A DNA stretch of 5,067 nucleotides from an uncultured delta proteobacterium (GTDB taxonomy: Bacteria > Myxococcota_A > Polyangia > Polyangiales > Ga0077539). Below are positions 1 through 5,067 of this stretch, piece after piece. Below the pieces are notes generated by a model that made no database searches, was not told where the DNA came from, and was given only the letters and a program-made list of their open reading frames with translations. The stretch covers positions 1 through 5,067 of the forward strand of contig CAISKJ010001275.1 in the NCBI GenBank assembly GCA_903885885.1, read 5' to 3'. The position numbers and the translations under genes were made by a program. The first letter of the stretch is position 1. Every line of letters starts with the position of its first letter.

Positions 1-536
1 ACTCGCTCGGGGGCAAGGGCGCCATCATGGCGCTGCTCGACGACAGCGCATTCATCGCCGCGCTCGCGCTCGACCCTGTCGACGACAACCCGTCGCCCCT
101 CGGTCGCATCACCGACGCCACACCCTCCGTCGCGCCCGAGCGAATGGGCGGCCTGCGGCGCCCGCTGGGCCTCTTCGGCGCCACGCAGTCGCGCTGCGGC
201 TTCATGGCCTGCGCGCCGACGGCGAGCAACTACCAGCAGTTTGCGAGCGCGGCGCCCGCGGGCTCGACGGTGGTGACGTGGCCGCTCAACAACTTCGGCC
301 ACATGGACTTCGTCGACCCCGGCTGCGGCTTCGCGTGCAACGCCTGCTCGGCGGGCGCCGCCCCCATCGACACGCGCCTCGCCGCCCTGCGCGAGCTCAC
401 GGTGTCGTTCCTCGAGCGCTTCGCCCGCGACGACGCCTCGGTGCAGGGCGCCCTCGACGGCGCCCGCCGCGCAGCGCTGTTGCGCGCGGGCGTCCTGTGG
501 GACGGTGCGACCGCGACGCTCCCCACGTGCCGCTGA
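1..536 (+). CDS. Chlorophyllase-like alpha/beta hydrolase, C-terminal part (5' end outside window)
   Basis: The gene is open from the left edge. The first full codons (from position 3) read S-L-G-G-K-G-A, and the split codon before them ends in AC, so a preceding His (CAC) is possible. That gives a nucleophile elbow (G)-H-S-L-G-G with the catalytic Ser at 3-5. It is followed by D-P-V-D-D (72-86), which matches the DPVDG acid-residue region of plant chlorophyllases, and by N-F-G-H-M-D-F-V-D, whose His (300-302) matches the family's G-H-M-D-M-L-D-D. The order and spacing of the Ser/Asp/His triad therefore fit the chlorophyllase/PAF-acetylhydrolase-like esterases. Six Cys lie in this part, three of them just after the catalytic His (G-C-G-F-A-C-N-A-C), which suggests an exported, disulfide-bonded enzyme. 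The ATG at 27 lies inside the fold and is not the start. The substrate is unknown, and chlorophyll is unlikely in this kind of bacterium, so a general ester or lipid hydrolase is the safer reading. Confidence 0.8.
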   Translation, partial: SLGGKGAIMALLDDSAFIAALALDPVDDNPSPLGRITDATPSVAPERMGGLRRPLGLFGATQSRCGFMACAPTASNYQQFASAAPAGSTVVTWPLNNFGHMDFVDPGCGFACNACSAGAAPIDTRLAALRELTVSFLERFARDDASVQGALDGARRAALLRAGVLWDGATATLPTCR

Positions 537-620
537 GCGCGCGTGGTGCTGTGACGCATCCTCGATTCGTGTACGGTACCCAGCCCGCAGCGAGCCCCTC
601 ATGGGCTCCGACTTTTTCCC

Positions 621-626
621 AAGGAG
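621..626 (+). promoter_or_regulatory. Ribosome binding site of the Rieske gene
   Basis: AAGGAG lies 10 nt before the ATG at 637. It decides the start: the in-frame ATG at 601 lies upstream of this site and has no comparable site of its own, and starting there would put 12 extra residues before the Tat signal. Confidence 0.75.
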
Positions 627-636
627 CGGCAGCGCG

Positions 637-1122
637 ATGAGCGACGAAACGAGCGCACTCGAACGACGAAAGTTTCTCTGTGTGATGGGGGCCGCCGGCG
701 CGGCCGGGGCCGTCGGCTCCGTAGCGGGGTGCGGTACGAGCGCGCAGCCCTCGGGCACCTTCGTGGTGGGCACGGTCGCCGAGCTCACGGTCGGCACGTG
801 GAAGCGGCTCGCCGACAAGAAGCTCATCGTCGGGCGCGACGCTGCGGGCTTCTACGCCTTCAGCATCATCTGCCCGCACGAGGGCTTCGATGTCGATTTC
901 GAGGGCAGCACCTGCCCCGCTTCACCCCTGGCGAGCACCAGCACGACGGGCAACCTCGTGTGCTGCTCGGGGCACGGCGGCACGTTCAACCCGCAGGGAG
1001 TCGTCACCCGCGGCCCGCCCACTTCGAACCTCGCCCACTTTCAGGTGCTCGTGACGGGCGGCAACGTGTCGGTCAACACGGGCGTCTCGGTCGCGCTCAC
1101 CGCGCGCACCCCGGCCGCCTGA
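637..1122 (+). CDS. Rieske [2Fe-2S] protein, Tat-exported putative lipoprotein
   Basis: This 161-residue protein carries one iron-sulfur cluster and probably acts in electron transfer outside the cytoplasmic membrane. The N-terminus has a twin-arginine motif (E-R-R-K-F-L, residues 9-14), an Ala/Gly-rich hydrophobic stretch (18-30) and a lipobox-like S-V-A-G-C ending at Cys32, so it is likely folded before Tat export and then lipid-anchored. The cluster ligands are C79-P-H81 and C110-S-G-H113. Compared with cytochrome bc1 Rieske proteins (C-T-H-L-G-C ... C-P-C-H-G-S), both disulfide cysteines are replaced, by Phe84 and Gly112. The loop between the ligand pairs is long, with 28 residues between H81 and C110, and holds C93 and C109. 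The gene stands alone, with no cytochrome b or oxidase large subunit next to it, so its redox partner is unknown. Ferredoxin-like or arsenite-oxidase small-subunit-like roles are alternatives, but no partner supports either. The start is set by the AAGGAG site. Confidence 0.88.
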   Translation: MSDETSALERRKFLCVMGAAGAAGAVGSVAGCGTSAQPSGTFVVGTVAELTVGTWKRLADKKLIVGRDAAGFYAFSIICPHEGFDVDFEGSTCPASPLASTSTTGNLVCCSGHGGTFNPQGVVTRGPPTSNLAHFQVLVTGGNVSVNTGVSVALTARTPAA

Positions 1123-1129
1123 AGCGCCC

Positions 1130-3001
1130 TTACAGCCCTCTTCGCACGAAGATCGAGGCCGTCGAGCCAGCCGCGCGCACCGCGCCCGTGGGCGTGCCCC
1201 ACACCGCGCGCAGTGTCGCCTCGGTCCCGAGCGGCTCGACGTTCCATACGCGATCGTCGCGGCGCAAGAGCGTTGTGCCCGCAATCCACACCCCGCTCGC
1301 GCCCGCCCACACGCCGCGCGCCGCGTAGCCCGCCGGCAGGCCCGCGGTGTCGGTGCGCAACGTCGCTCCATCCCAATGCAACACGTAGGCGCGCGCCGCC
1401 GCCTGCCCCACGGCCCACACGTCGTCGCGGTTTCGCCCATGCACGCGAGCGAGCGCGATCGATGCCGGCAGGGCGAGGCGCGTCCACGCGCTGCCGTCCC
1501 AGCGCAGGGCAACGTCACCGCCGACCGCCCAGGCCGCGTCGCGTCCCGCGGCCCACACGTCGGCGAGGTTCGCGGTCACGCCCGTTTCGATGCGCGCCCA
1601 GGAGCTCCCGTCGAAGTGCCACGCCGCTCCCCCGTCGCCCACGGCCCACACGTCGTCGTCGGCACTCGCGGCGATCGCCCGCAACGGCGTCGCTGCATCG
1701 AGCACCGCGCGCTCGCCGTCGACGCGACTCCAGCGCGACGCACGCCCGCTGTCGCGCCCGCCACGCCGCACGAGGCCAGCGATCCACGACTCGCTCTCCC
1801 CTTGCGGCCACACACCCTGAAGCTCGTAGTACGCGGTCGGCGCGCTGGCCTCGAACCACGCTACGCCATCGAAGGCCATGATCGTGGCGACGGTGATCGC
1901 GCGCAGGGTCGCGTCGTCGTCGCCCGCGACGCGCGTCACGTCGAAGCGCGGGCGCGTGCGCGTCACACCCACCCAACGTCCCTCGTCGACGCGCTGAATC
2001 ACCCCGTCGCCGCGGCCGACCCACACGTTCGCGGTCGAGCCCCCCGCGGCGGTCACGACGCGCGTGTCGCCCTCGTACGACCACAGCCCATCGTCGCTGC
2101 GGCGCCGTACGCTCAGCCCGTCGCTGAACCACACGCTCGCGCCGTCGGACCACACCGCGCATCGCGGCGACGCAGTTGCGCCGTCGACCCCCTCACGCTG
2201 CCACGCGACGCCATCCCAGTGTCGCACGGCGCCGTCTCCGCAGGCCCAGGCGTCGTCCGCGGCAACGATCCACGGGCTCCGCCATCCGGCCAACGCCACG
2301 GTCTCTCCGCGCACCCAGACGTCGTCGCGCCAGCGCCACACCACCGCGTCGGAGTCGACGGCCCAGACCTCGCGTTCGCCTCCGCCCGTGAGCGTCACCA
2401 CGTCGGCGGTGGTCGGGAGAGCGCGCCGCGTCCACTGCACGCCGTCGAAGTGGAGCACATCGCCCTGTGGCCCCGCGAGCCACACATCGTTGGGGCCGCG
2501 GCCCCACACGCGCGTCGGCTCATTGAATCCGTCGTAGAAGGTCACGCGCTGCATGACCGCGCCGTTCCAATGCAGGAGCGCGTCGCGCACGGCGATCCAC
2601 ACGTCGTCGGGCGCCGCGCTCCACACGACACCCGCCGTGCGCGTCGCGTCGTACGGATGAACGCGCAGCCCGCGCACCGCGAAGCGCGTCGCGTGGAGCA
2701 GTACGCCCTCCGTCGTAAGGGCCCAGCCATCGTCGGGCGCGCTCGACGAGATCGAGGCGATTTCACCGCCCGCAGGCGAGGGGTTCTCCCAGCACCACCC
2801 CTCGGCGGTGCACGCGTCGTCACGGCCCTCCGACCAGGCGGTATAGCTTGGCCGCAGGAGGTTGTTCGCATCCGAACGACCTGTCGCAGTTGCGTCGGTG
2901 CGTGCATCGGGCGGGGCCGCGTCGGGGCTCGCGGTGGGTGAGGGAGAGACCGTGCGTACACACGCGAGCGAGAGGGCGAAGGCGAAGAGGCTGCGGCGCA
3001 C
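1130..3001 (-). CDS. WDG-repeat beta-propeller-like putative lipoprotein
   Basis: No enzymatic function is recognised. From the chosen GTG start the protein has 623 residues. Residues 1-14 look like a short export signal (M-R-R, then a hydrophobic S-L-F-A-F-A-L-S-L-A, then Cys14). The lipobox is imperfect because Ser, not Leu, sits at -3. An Asp/Ala/Pro/Thr-rich linker (18-45) follows, then a conserved-looking C-T-A-E-G-W-C-W-E-N-P segment (64-73). From about residue 83 to the end, some 14 degenerate units of about 39 residues follow the pattern (D/N)-D-V-W-(A/I)-V-G ... (L)-H-(W/F)-(D/N)-G-x-x-W. The clearest units are near 131-148, 169-190, 248-267, 448-468 and 526-546. This pattern resembles the large repeat-protein families of Myxococcota that are annotated as BNR/WD40-like. 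The start is inferred: GTG lies 7 nt after the anti-sigma stop with no clear Shine-Dalgarno, which suggests coupled translation. The frame stays open upstream to 3244, but that part overlaps the anti-sigma gene and has no signal sequence. It is the last gene of the sigma operon. Confidence 0.82.
   Translation of the reverse strand: MRRSLFAFALSLACVRTVSPSPTASPDAAPPDARTDATATGRSDANNLLRPSYTAWSEGRDDACTAEGWCWENPSPAGGEIASISSSAPDDGWALTTEGVLLHATRFAVRGLRVHPYDATRTAGVVWSAAPDDVWIAVRDALLHWNGAVMQRVTFYDGFNEPTRVWGRGPNDVWLAGPQGDVLHFDGVQWTRRALPTTADVVTLTGGGEREVWAVDSDAVVWRWRDDVWVRGETVALAGWRSPWIVAADDAWACGDGAVRHWDGVAWQREGVDGATASPRCAVWSDGASVWFSDGLSVRRRSDDGLWSYEGDTRVVTAAGGSTANVWVGRGDGVIQRVDEGRWVGVTRTRPRFDVTRVAGDDDATLRAITVATIMAFDGVAWFEASAPTAYYELQGVWPQGESESWIAGLVRRGGRDSGRASRWSRVDGERAVLDAATPLRAIAASADDDVWAVGDGGAAWHFDGSSWARIETGVTANLADVWAAGRDAAWAVGGDVALRWDGSAWTRLALPASIALARVHGRNRDDVWAVGQAAARAYVLHWDGATLRTDTAGLPAGYAARGVWAGASGVWIAGTTLLRRDDRVWNVEPLGTEATLRAVWGTPTGAVRAAGSTASIFVRRGL
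1407..1658 (-). repeat. Pair of 21-nt identical repeats inside the WDG-repeat gene
   Basis: Positions 1407-1427 and 1638-1658 are identical over 21 nt. On the minus strand both encode D-D-V-W-A-V-G, the core of a propeller unit. Diverged copies occur near 1551, 2020, 2316 and 2596. The repetition follows from the protein repeats and does not mark a mobile or regulatory element. Confidence 0.85.
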
Positions 3002-3008
3002 GCGAGGC

Positions 3009-3854
3009 TCAGGGCGCGAGCGCGCGGCGTCCGAGAAAGGTGCAGAGCACCGTCGCGAAGAGCATCGGGAGGCCGTGCGCGGCGAGCGCATGCGCGATGT
3101 GAGTGGCACACGTGAGCTGCAACGCCGCCGCGGCGGCGAGGCCCGCGGAGGCCCCCACGACAGCGCCCATGCTGCCCGAGGAGACGGGCACGGTACGGCG
3201 CGACGAAACGAGCAGCGCGAGGGCGATGACGCCGGCAAACACAAGGCTGGTGCTCGCGCACGCGCCGAGGTTCTGCATGGGGCCGAGCGTTGGGGCGTGC
3301 GAGACCGACACGGCGTTGACCGCCGAGAGGCCCACGTGGTCTGCGAGCGGGTTGGTGAGGGAGAGGGTGGGAGGGATGCCGCGGGTGGTCGCGAGGGTCG
3401 AGAGCACGAACAGTGCGCCCGCGCTCACGAGGTACGCGCGACGCCATCGGAGTGGCGGGCCGAGCCCGCTGGGGCCGCGGTGCAGCACCATCGCCGCGCC
3501 CGCACATGCGAGGCCGAGCATGGCGATCGAGGCGACCCAGGGCAGAGCCGTGGAGGTCATCGGACGCCCGAGCAGCGTCGCGCCCGAGAGCATCACGGCC
3601 GCCACCGCGCCGAAGGGCATGAGCGAGCGCTGCGCCGCCGAGCGATAGCGCACCGGCGCCATGTCGCGTTCGAGCGCGGCGACGAGCGCGGCGCCCTGGC
3701 GAACCGGGCCGGCGGAGCGAGCGAGGGCGTTGTCGAGGGAGAGGAGGCCGCGACAGGTGGGGCAATCGCGGAGGTGAGGTGCGGCAGAGCGGACGATCGC
3801 TTCGGAGGGTGACGCTTGTGTAAGGGCGTCGACGATGGCGTCACAATCTCTCAC
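3009..3854 (-). CDS. Membrane anti-sigma factor: zinc-finger (ZAS) N-terminus plus NrsF/DUF1109-like six-helix domain
   Basis: This 281-residue protein is the probable antagonist of the sigma factor encoded just before it. Residues 1-45 form a cytoplasmic anti-sigma zinc finger with C4 and H27-x3-C31-x2-C34 (P-H-L-R-D-C-P-T-C). Six hydrophobic helices follow, at about 79-96, 103-124, 140-157, 200-217, 228-249 and 256-274. The C-terminal half follows the NrsF (DUF1109) pattern: a Cys just before helix 4 (C199), a short R-R-x-V-P loop, an Ala/Gly-rich helix 5 ending in L-Q-L-T-C (C249), and a final helix ending in L-G-R-R. NrsF proteins restrain SigF-type (ECF16-like) sigma factors, and membrane cysteines are linked to metal sensing in Caulobacter (from memory). 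The family usually has no N-terminal zinc finger, so the architecture looks like a hybrid. The GTG start (3854) overlaps the sigma stop in GTGA and has a good AAGAGG site. The anti-sigma role is well supported; the signal sensed is unknown. Confidence 0.85.
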   Translation of the reverse strand: MRDCDAIVDALTQASPSEAIVRSAAPHLRDCPTCRGLLSLDNALARSAGPVRQGAALVAALERDMAPVRYRSAAQRSLMPFGAVAAVMLSGATLLGRPMTSTALPWVASIAMLGLACAGAAMVLHRGPSGLGPPLRWRRAYLVSAGALFVLSTLATTRGIPPTLSLTNPLADHVGLSAVNAVSVSHAPTLGPMQNLGACASTSLVFAGVIALALLVSSRRTVPVSSGSMGAVVGASAGLAAAAALQLTCATHIAHALAAHGLPMLFATVLCTFLGRRALAP

Positions 3855-4525
3855 GGTGTCCTCTTCGGTGCGGTGGGAGTGTCTGCGGTAGGTCGTCGCA
3901 CGACGCCGAGCGCTGCGCGCAGGGCCTCGTAGGCCCGAAAGGCGCGCACCTTCACGGCGGCCACGCTGGCCCCGGTGATCTCGGCGACCTGCTTGAGCGA
4001 GAGGCCCTCAACCTTCAAGAGAATGAGGGCCTCGCGCTGCGTCGCGGGGAGCGCATCGATCGTGTCTTGAATGAGCTGCTGCTCTTCGTCGGAGAGCTGC
4101 GCGAAGGCGTTGACGTCGAGCGTCTGGCTCTCACGGCCTCGCTCGGGGAGCACGCCCTCGTCGGTGAGGGTCTCGTGGCGGCGGAGCACGCGGTTCTTGC
4201 GATACGCGTCGATGTAGACGTTGCGCGCGATCGCCATCACCCACGAGAAGACCTTCGACCCGGGAACGTACGTGTCCCTCGCGCGGTGAACCTTCAGAAA
4301 AGTCACCTGCGTGAGCTCTTCGGCGAGCTCACGGCTGCGAGAGAGGCGAAGCAACACGATGTTCACCTTGGGCGCGAGGCGGGCGAAGAGCTCGTCGAAA
4401 GCCCGACGGTCGCCCTTACAGTAGGCGGCCATCAGGTCTTCGAGAGATCGCTCGGACGCAGACTCGGAGTCACCGGAGGTCACGTCGGAAGGATCCCGGG
4501 GTGCAAGGACGCTCGGGCCTGTCAT
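3851..4525 (-). CDS. ECF (group IV) RNA polymerase sigma factor, SigF/ECF16-like
   Basis: This protein directs RNA polymerase to promoters of a specific regulon when released by its anti-sigma factor. From the ATG it has 224 residues. Region 2 spans about 28-113: L-M-A-A-Y-C-K-G-D-R-R-A-F-D-E-L-F opens it, E-L-A-E-E-L-T-Q-V-T-F-L-K-V-H is the core-binding helix, and F-S-W-V-M-A-I-A-R-N-V-Y-I-D-A-Y-R-K is the -10 recognition part. After a linker, region 4 (about 150-206) contains I-D-A-L-P-x-x-Q-R-E-A and the helix-turn-helix S-L-K-Q-V-A-E-I-T-G-A-S-V-A-A-V-K-V-R, which recognises the -35 element. No fused C-terminal domain is present, only a Pro/Thr-rich tail. The start is uncertain. The ATG has no clear Shine-Dalgarno, and a promoter-like element overlaps it, so GTG at 4483 (residue 15) may be used by transcripts from that promoter; both starts keep regions 2 and 4 whole. 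The SigF/ECF16 assignment rests on the NrsF-like partner and the GTAACC element. Confidence 0.92.
   Translation of the reverse strand: MTGPSVLAPRDPSDVTSGDSESASERSLEDLMAAYCKGDRRAFDELFARLAPKVNIVLLRLSRSRELAEELTQVTFLKVHRARDTYVPGSKVFSWVMAIARNVYIDAYRKNRVLRRHETLTDEGVLPERGRESQTLDVNAFAQLSDEEQQLIQDTIDALPATQREALILLKVEGLSLKQVAEITGASVAAVKVRAFRAYEALRAALGVVRRPTADTPTAPKRTP
3860..3865 (-). promoter_or_regulatory. Ribosome binding site of the anti-sigma gene
   Basis: On the minus strand AAGAGG sits 5 nt before the GTG at 3854, inside the end of the sigma gene. It supports the unusual GTG start and the 4-nt overlap, as expected for a sigma/anti-sigma pair made in balanced amounts. Confidence 0.7.
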
Positions 4526-4533
4526 GAGGTTAC
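4508..4533 (-). promoter_or_regulatory. Candidate ECF-type autoregulatory promoter
   Basis: On the minus strand GTAACC (4533-4528) is followed by exactly 16 nt and then CGTC (4511-4508). This is the usual form of ECF promoters (an AAC-containing -35, 16-17 nt, a CGT-containing -10), and GTAACC is the -35 element I recall for Caulobacter SigF promoters. GTAACC occurs only once in the window on either strand, as far as I could see by eye. A start site would fall near 4502, inside the sigma ORF. That would make the sigma, anti-sigma and propeller genes one autoregulated transcript, separate from the gene upstream. Confidence 0.5.
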
Positions 4534-4555
4534 GTGTGCCCCCACGGCGCGCGAA

Positions 4556-5067
4556 TCAGGGAGCGGAGGGAGCAGACGGAGGCGCCGCGTTGTCGAGAAT
4601 CGGCAGGCCCGGCGGGTTGAGCTCGGCCCCACCTTGCTGCCGTCGGCCGCCACCGAAAAGGCCGCCGAGGGGGTTCATCCGTGAGGCCTCGGCCATGATC
4701 TCTGCGAAGGCCGTAATGCCCTGCTGCACCGACGTGACCTGCGCCTGCGTCGCCGCGAGCGACACGACGGCGTCGTTGCCCTCGGCGCGGCACTGCACCT
4801 GGTTGGTGAGCGCCTCGAGCACCGCGGCGGCCTCGTCGACCTTGCGAAAGCGCTCCGTCATGCCCTCCGCCGACCCGAGCGTGAGGCGAAGAAACTGCTG
4901 GCTCTGGCGCGCGTTGCGAAGCGCTTCCTGGACGTCGCCGCGGCGCTGCTGCACCACGAGCTCGAGGGCGTGCGCGAGCGAGGTCGCGTTGGCCGCGGCA
5001 GGCTCCTCGACGCGCACCATCGCGGTGAGCCCGCCGTTCACCACCGCGAGCGAGGCGCCGCCCGTGC
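4556..5067 (-). CDS. Unrecognised helical protein with Gly-rich and Pro-rich tail (5' end outside window)
   Basis: I do not recognise this family. The frame is open to the right edge; the first full codons read T-G-G-A-S-L-A-V-V-N-G-G-L-T-A-M. GTG at 5044 and ATG at 5020 are possible starts, but neither has a clear ribosome binding site, so the gene is treated as cut by the window edge. Counting from 5044, residues 20-123 are rich in Ala, Gln, Glu, Arg and Leu with almost no Pro or Gly, as expected for long helices or a helical bundle. This is followed by M-N-P-L-G-G-L-F-G-G-G-R-R-Q-Q-G-G (123-139) and a Pro/Ala/Ser tail ending in P-P-S-A-P-S-A-P. There is one Cys (85). No membrane segment is evident in the visible part. 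It lies 30 nt upstream of the sigma gene on the same strand, so read-through is possible, but the candidate sigma promoter suggests that it may be a separate unit. Confidence 0.65.
   Translation of the reverse strand, partial: TGGASLAVVNGGLTAMVRVEEPAAANATSLAHALELVVQQRRGDVQEALRNARQSQQFLRLTLGSAEGMTERFRKVDEAAAVLEALTNQVQCRAEGNDAVVSLAATQAQVTSVQQGITAFAEIMAEASRMNPLGGLFGGGRRQQGGAELNPPGLPILDNAAPPSAPSAP

Noticed and set aside
551..577. Possible vegetative promoter before the Rieske gene (GTGACG, 15 nt, TACGGT)
   Set aside because: It has only four and three matches of six to the -35 and -10 consensus and a short spacer, which is too weak to call. Some promoter in 537-620 is plausible but not identifiable by eye.
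505..636. Upstream starts for the Rieske protein (505 or 601)
   Set aside because: Only the ATG at 637 has a good AAGGAG site and puts the Tat motif at residues 9-14. A start at 505 would also overlap the hydrolase gene.
1376..2941. 521-residue open frame on the plus strand opposite the propeller gene
   Set aside because: It is His/Arg/Ala/Pro-rich with no domain pattern. It mirrors the complement of the repeated D-D-V-W / H-W-D-G codons (repeated P-H-V-V), as expected for a shadow frame in GC-rich DNA.
3002..3244. N-terminal extension of the propeller protein from an ATG at 3244
   Set aside because: It would overlap the anti-sigma gene by 236 nt and put 81 Arg/Ser/Pro-rich residues before an obvious export signal. 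GTG at 3001 fits the signal and the operon spacing.
2542..3765. 407-residue open frame on the minus strand across the anti-sigma and propeller genes
   Set aside because: It is Arg/Pro/His-rich, overlaps two well-supported genes in another frame and has no recognisable motif.
2862..3812. 316-residue open frame on the plus strand opposite the anti-sigma gene
   Set aside because: It has Arg/Glu/His/Gly-rich composition without motifs, and is antisense to a gene with clear zinc-finger and membrane features.
3851..3854. Sigma/anti-sigma overlap as a possible frameshift or fusion
   Set aside because: The GTGA stop/start overlap with an AAGAGG site is normal translational coupling; both proteins are complete in their own frames.

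Overview
The window is very GC-rich, with dense coding and strong G/C bias at third codon positions. Three traits suggest a myxobacterium-like organism (Myxococcota, probably Polyangia): a lipoprotein with an Asp/Ala/Pro-rich linker followed by many D-D-V-W-A-V-G / H-W-D-G-x-x-W repeats, a Tat-type Rieske lipoprotein, and an ECF sigma/anti-sigma pair with many membrane spans. This assignment rests on gene style and is an inference.

Layout. On the plus strand, 1-536 is the C-terminal part of a chlorophyllase-like alpha/beta hydrolase that enters from the left edge. After a 100-nt gap comes a complete Rieske [2Fe-2S] Tat lipoprotein (637-1122). The rest of the window is on the minus strand, in transcription order: the 3' part of an unrecognised helical protein (5067-4556), an ECF sigma factor (4525-3851), a membrane anti-sigma factor (3854-3009) and a WDG-repeat putative lipoprotein (3001-1130). 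The last three are tightly packed, with a 4-nt GTGA overlap and then a 7-nt gap, and very probably form one operon. The two gene groups meet tail to tail with only 7 nt between stop codons.

How the genes work together. The sigma factor should be held inactive by the anti-sigma factor. The anti-sigma factor joins a cytoplasmic zinc-binding ZAS motif to a six-helix membrane domain of the NrsF (DUF1109) type, including the two cysteines expected in that family. A GTAACC-N16-CGTC element, a good match to an ECF promoter, overlaps the first codons of the sigma gene. It suggests autoregulation, and that the sigma protein made from this promoter starts downstream of the ATG. The operon ends with an exported repeat protein of about 14 units, possibly two seven-bladed beta-propellers, which would be the main product of the regulon visible here.

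The most interesting points are the ZAS/NrsF hybrid anti-sigma factor, the promoter inside the sigma ORF, and the linked propeller. No mobile element, CRISPR array, tRNA or rRNA was seen, and no gene-free stretch exceeds about 100 nt.
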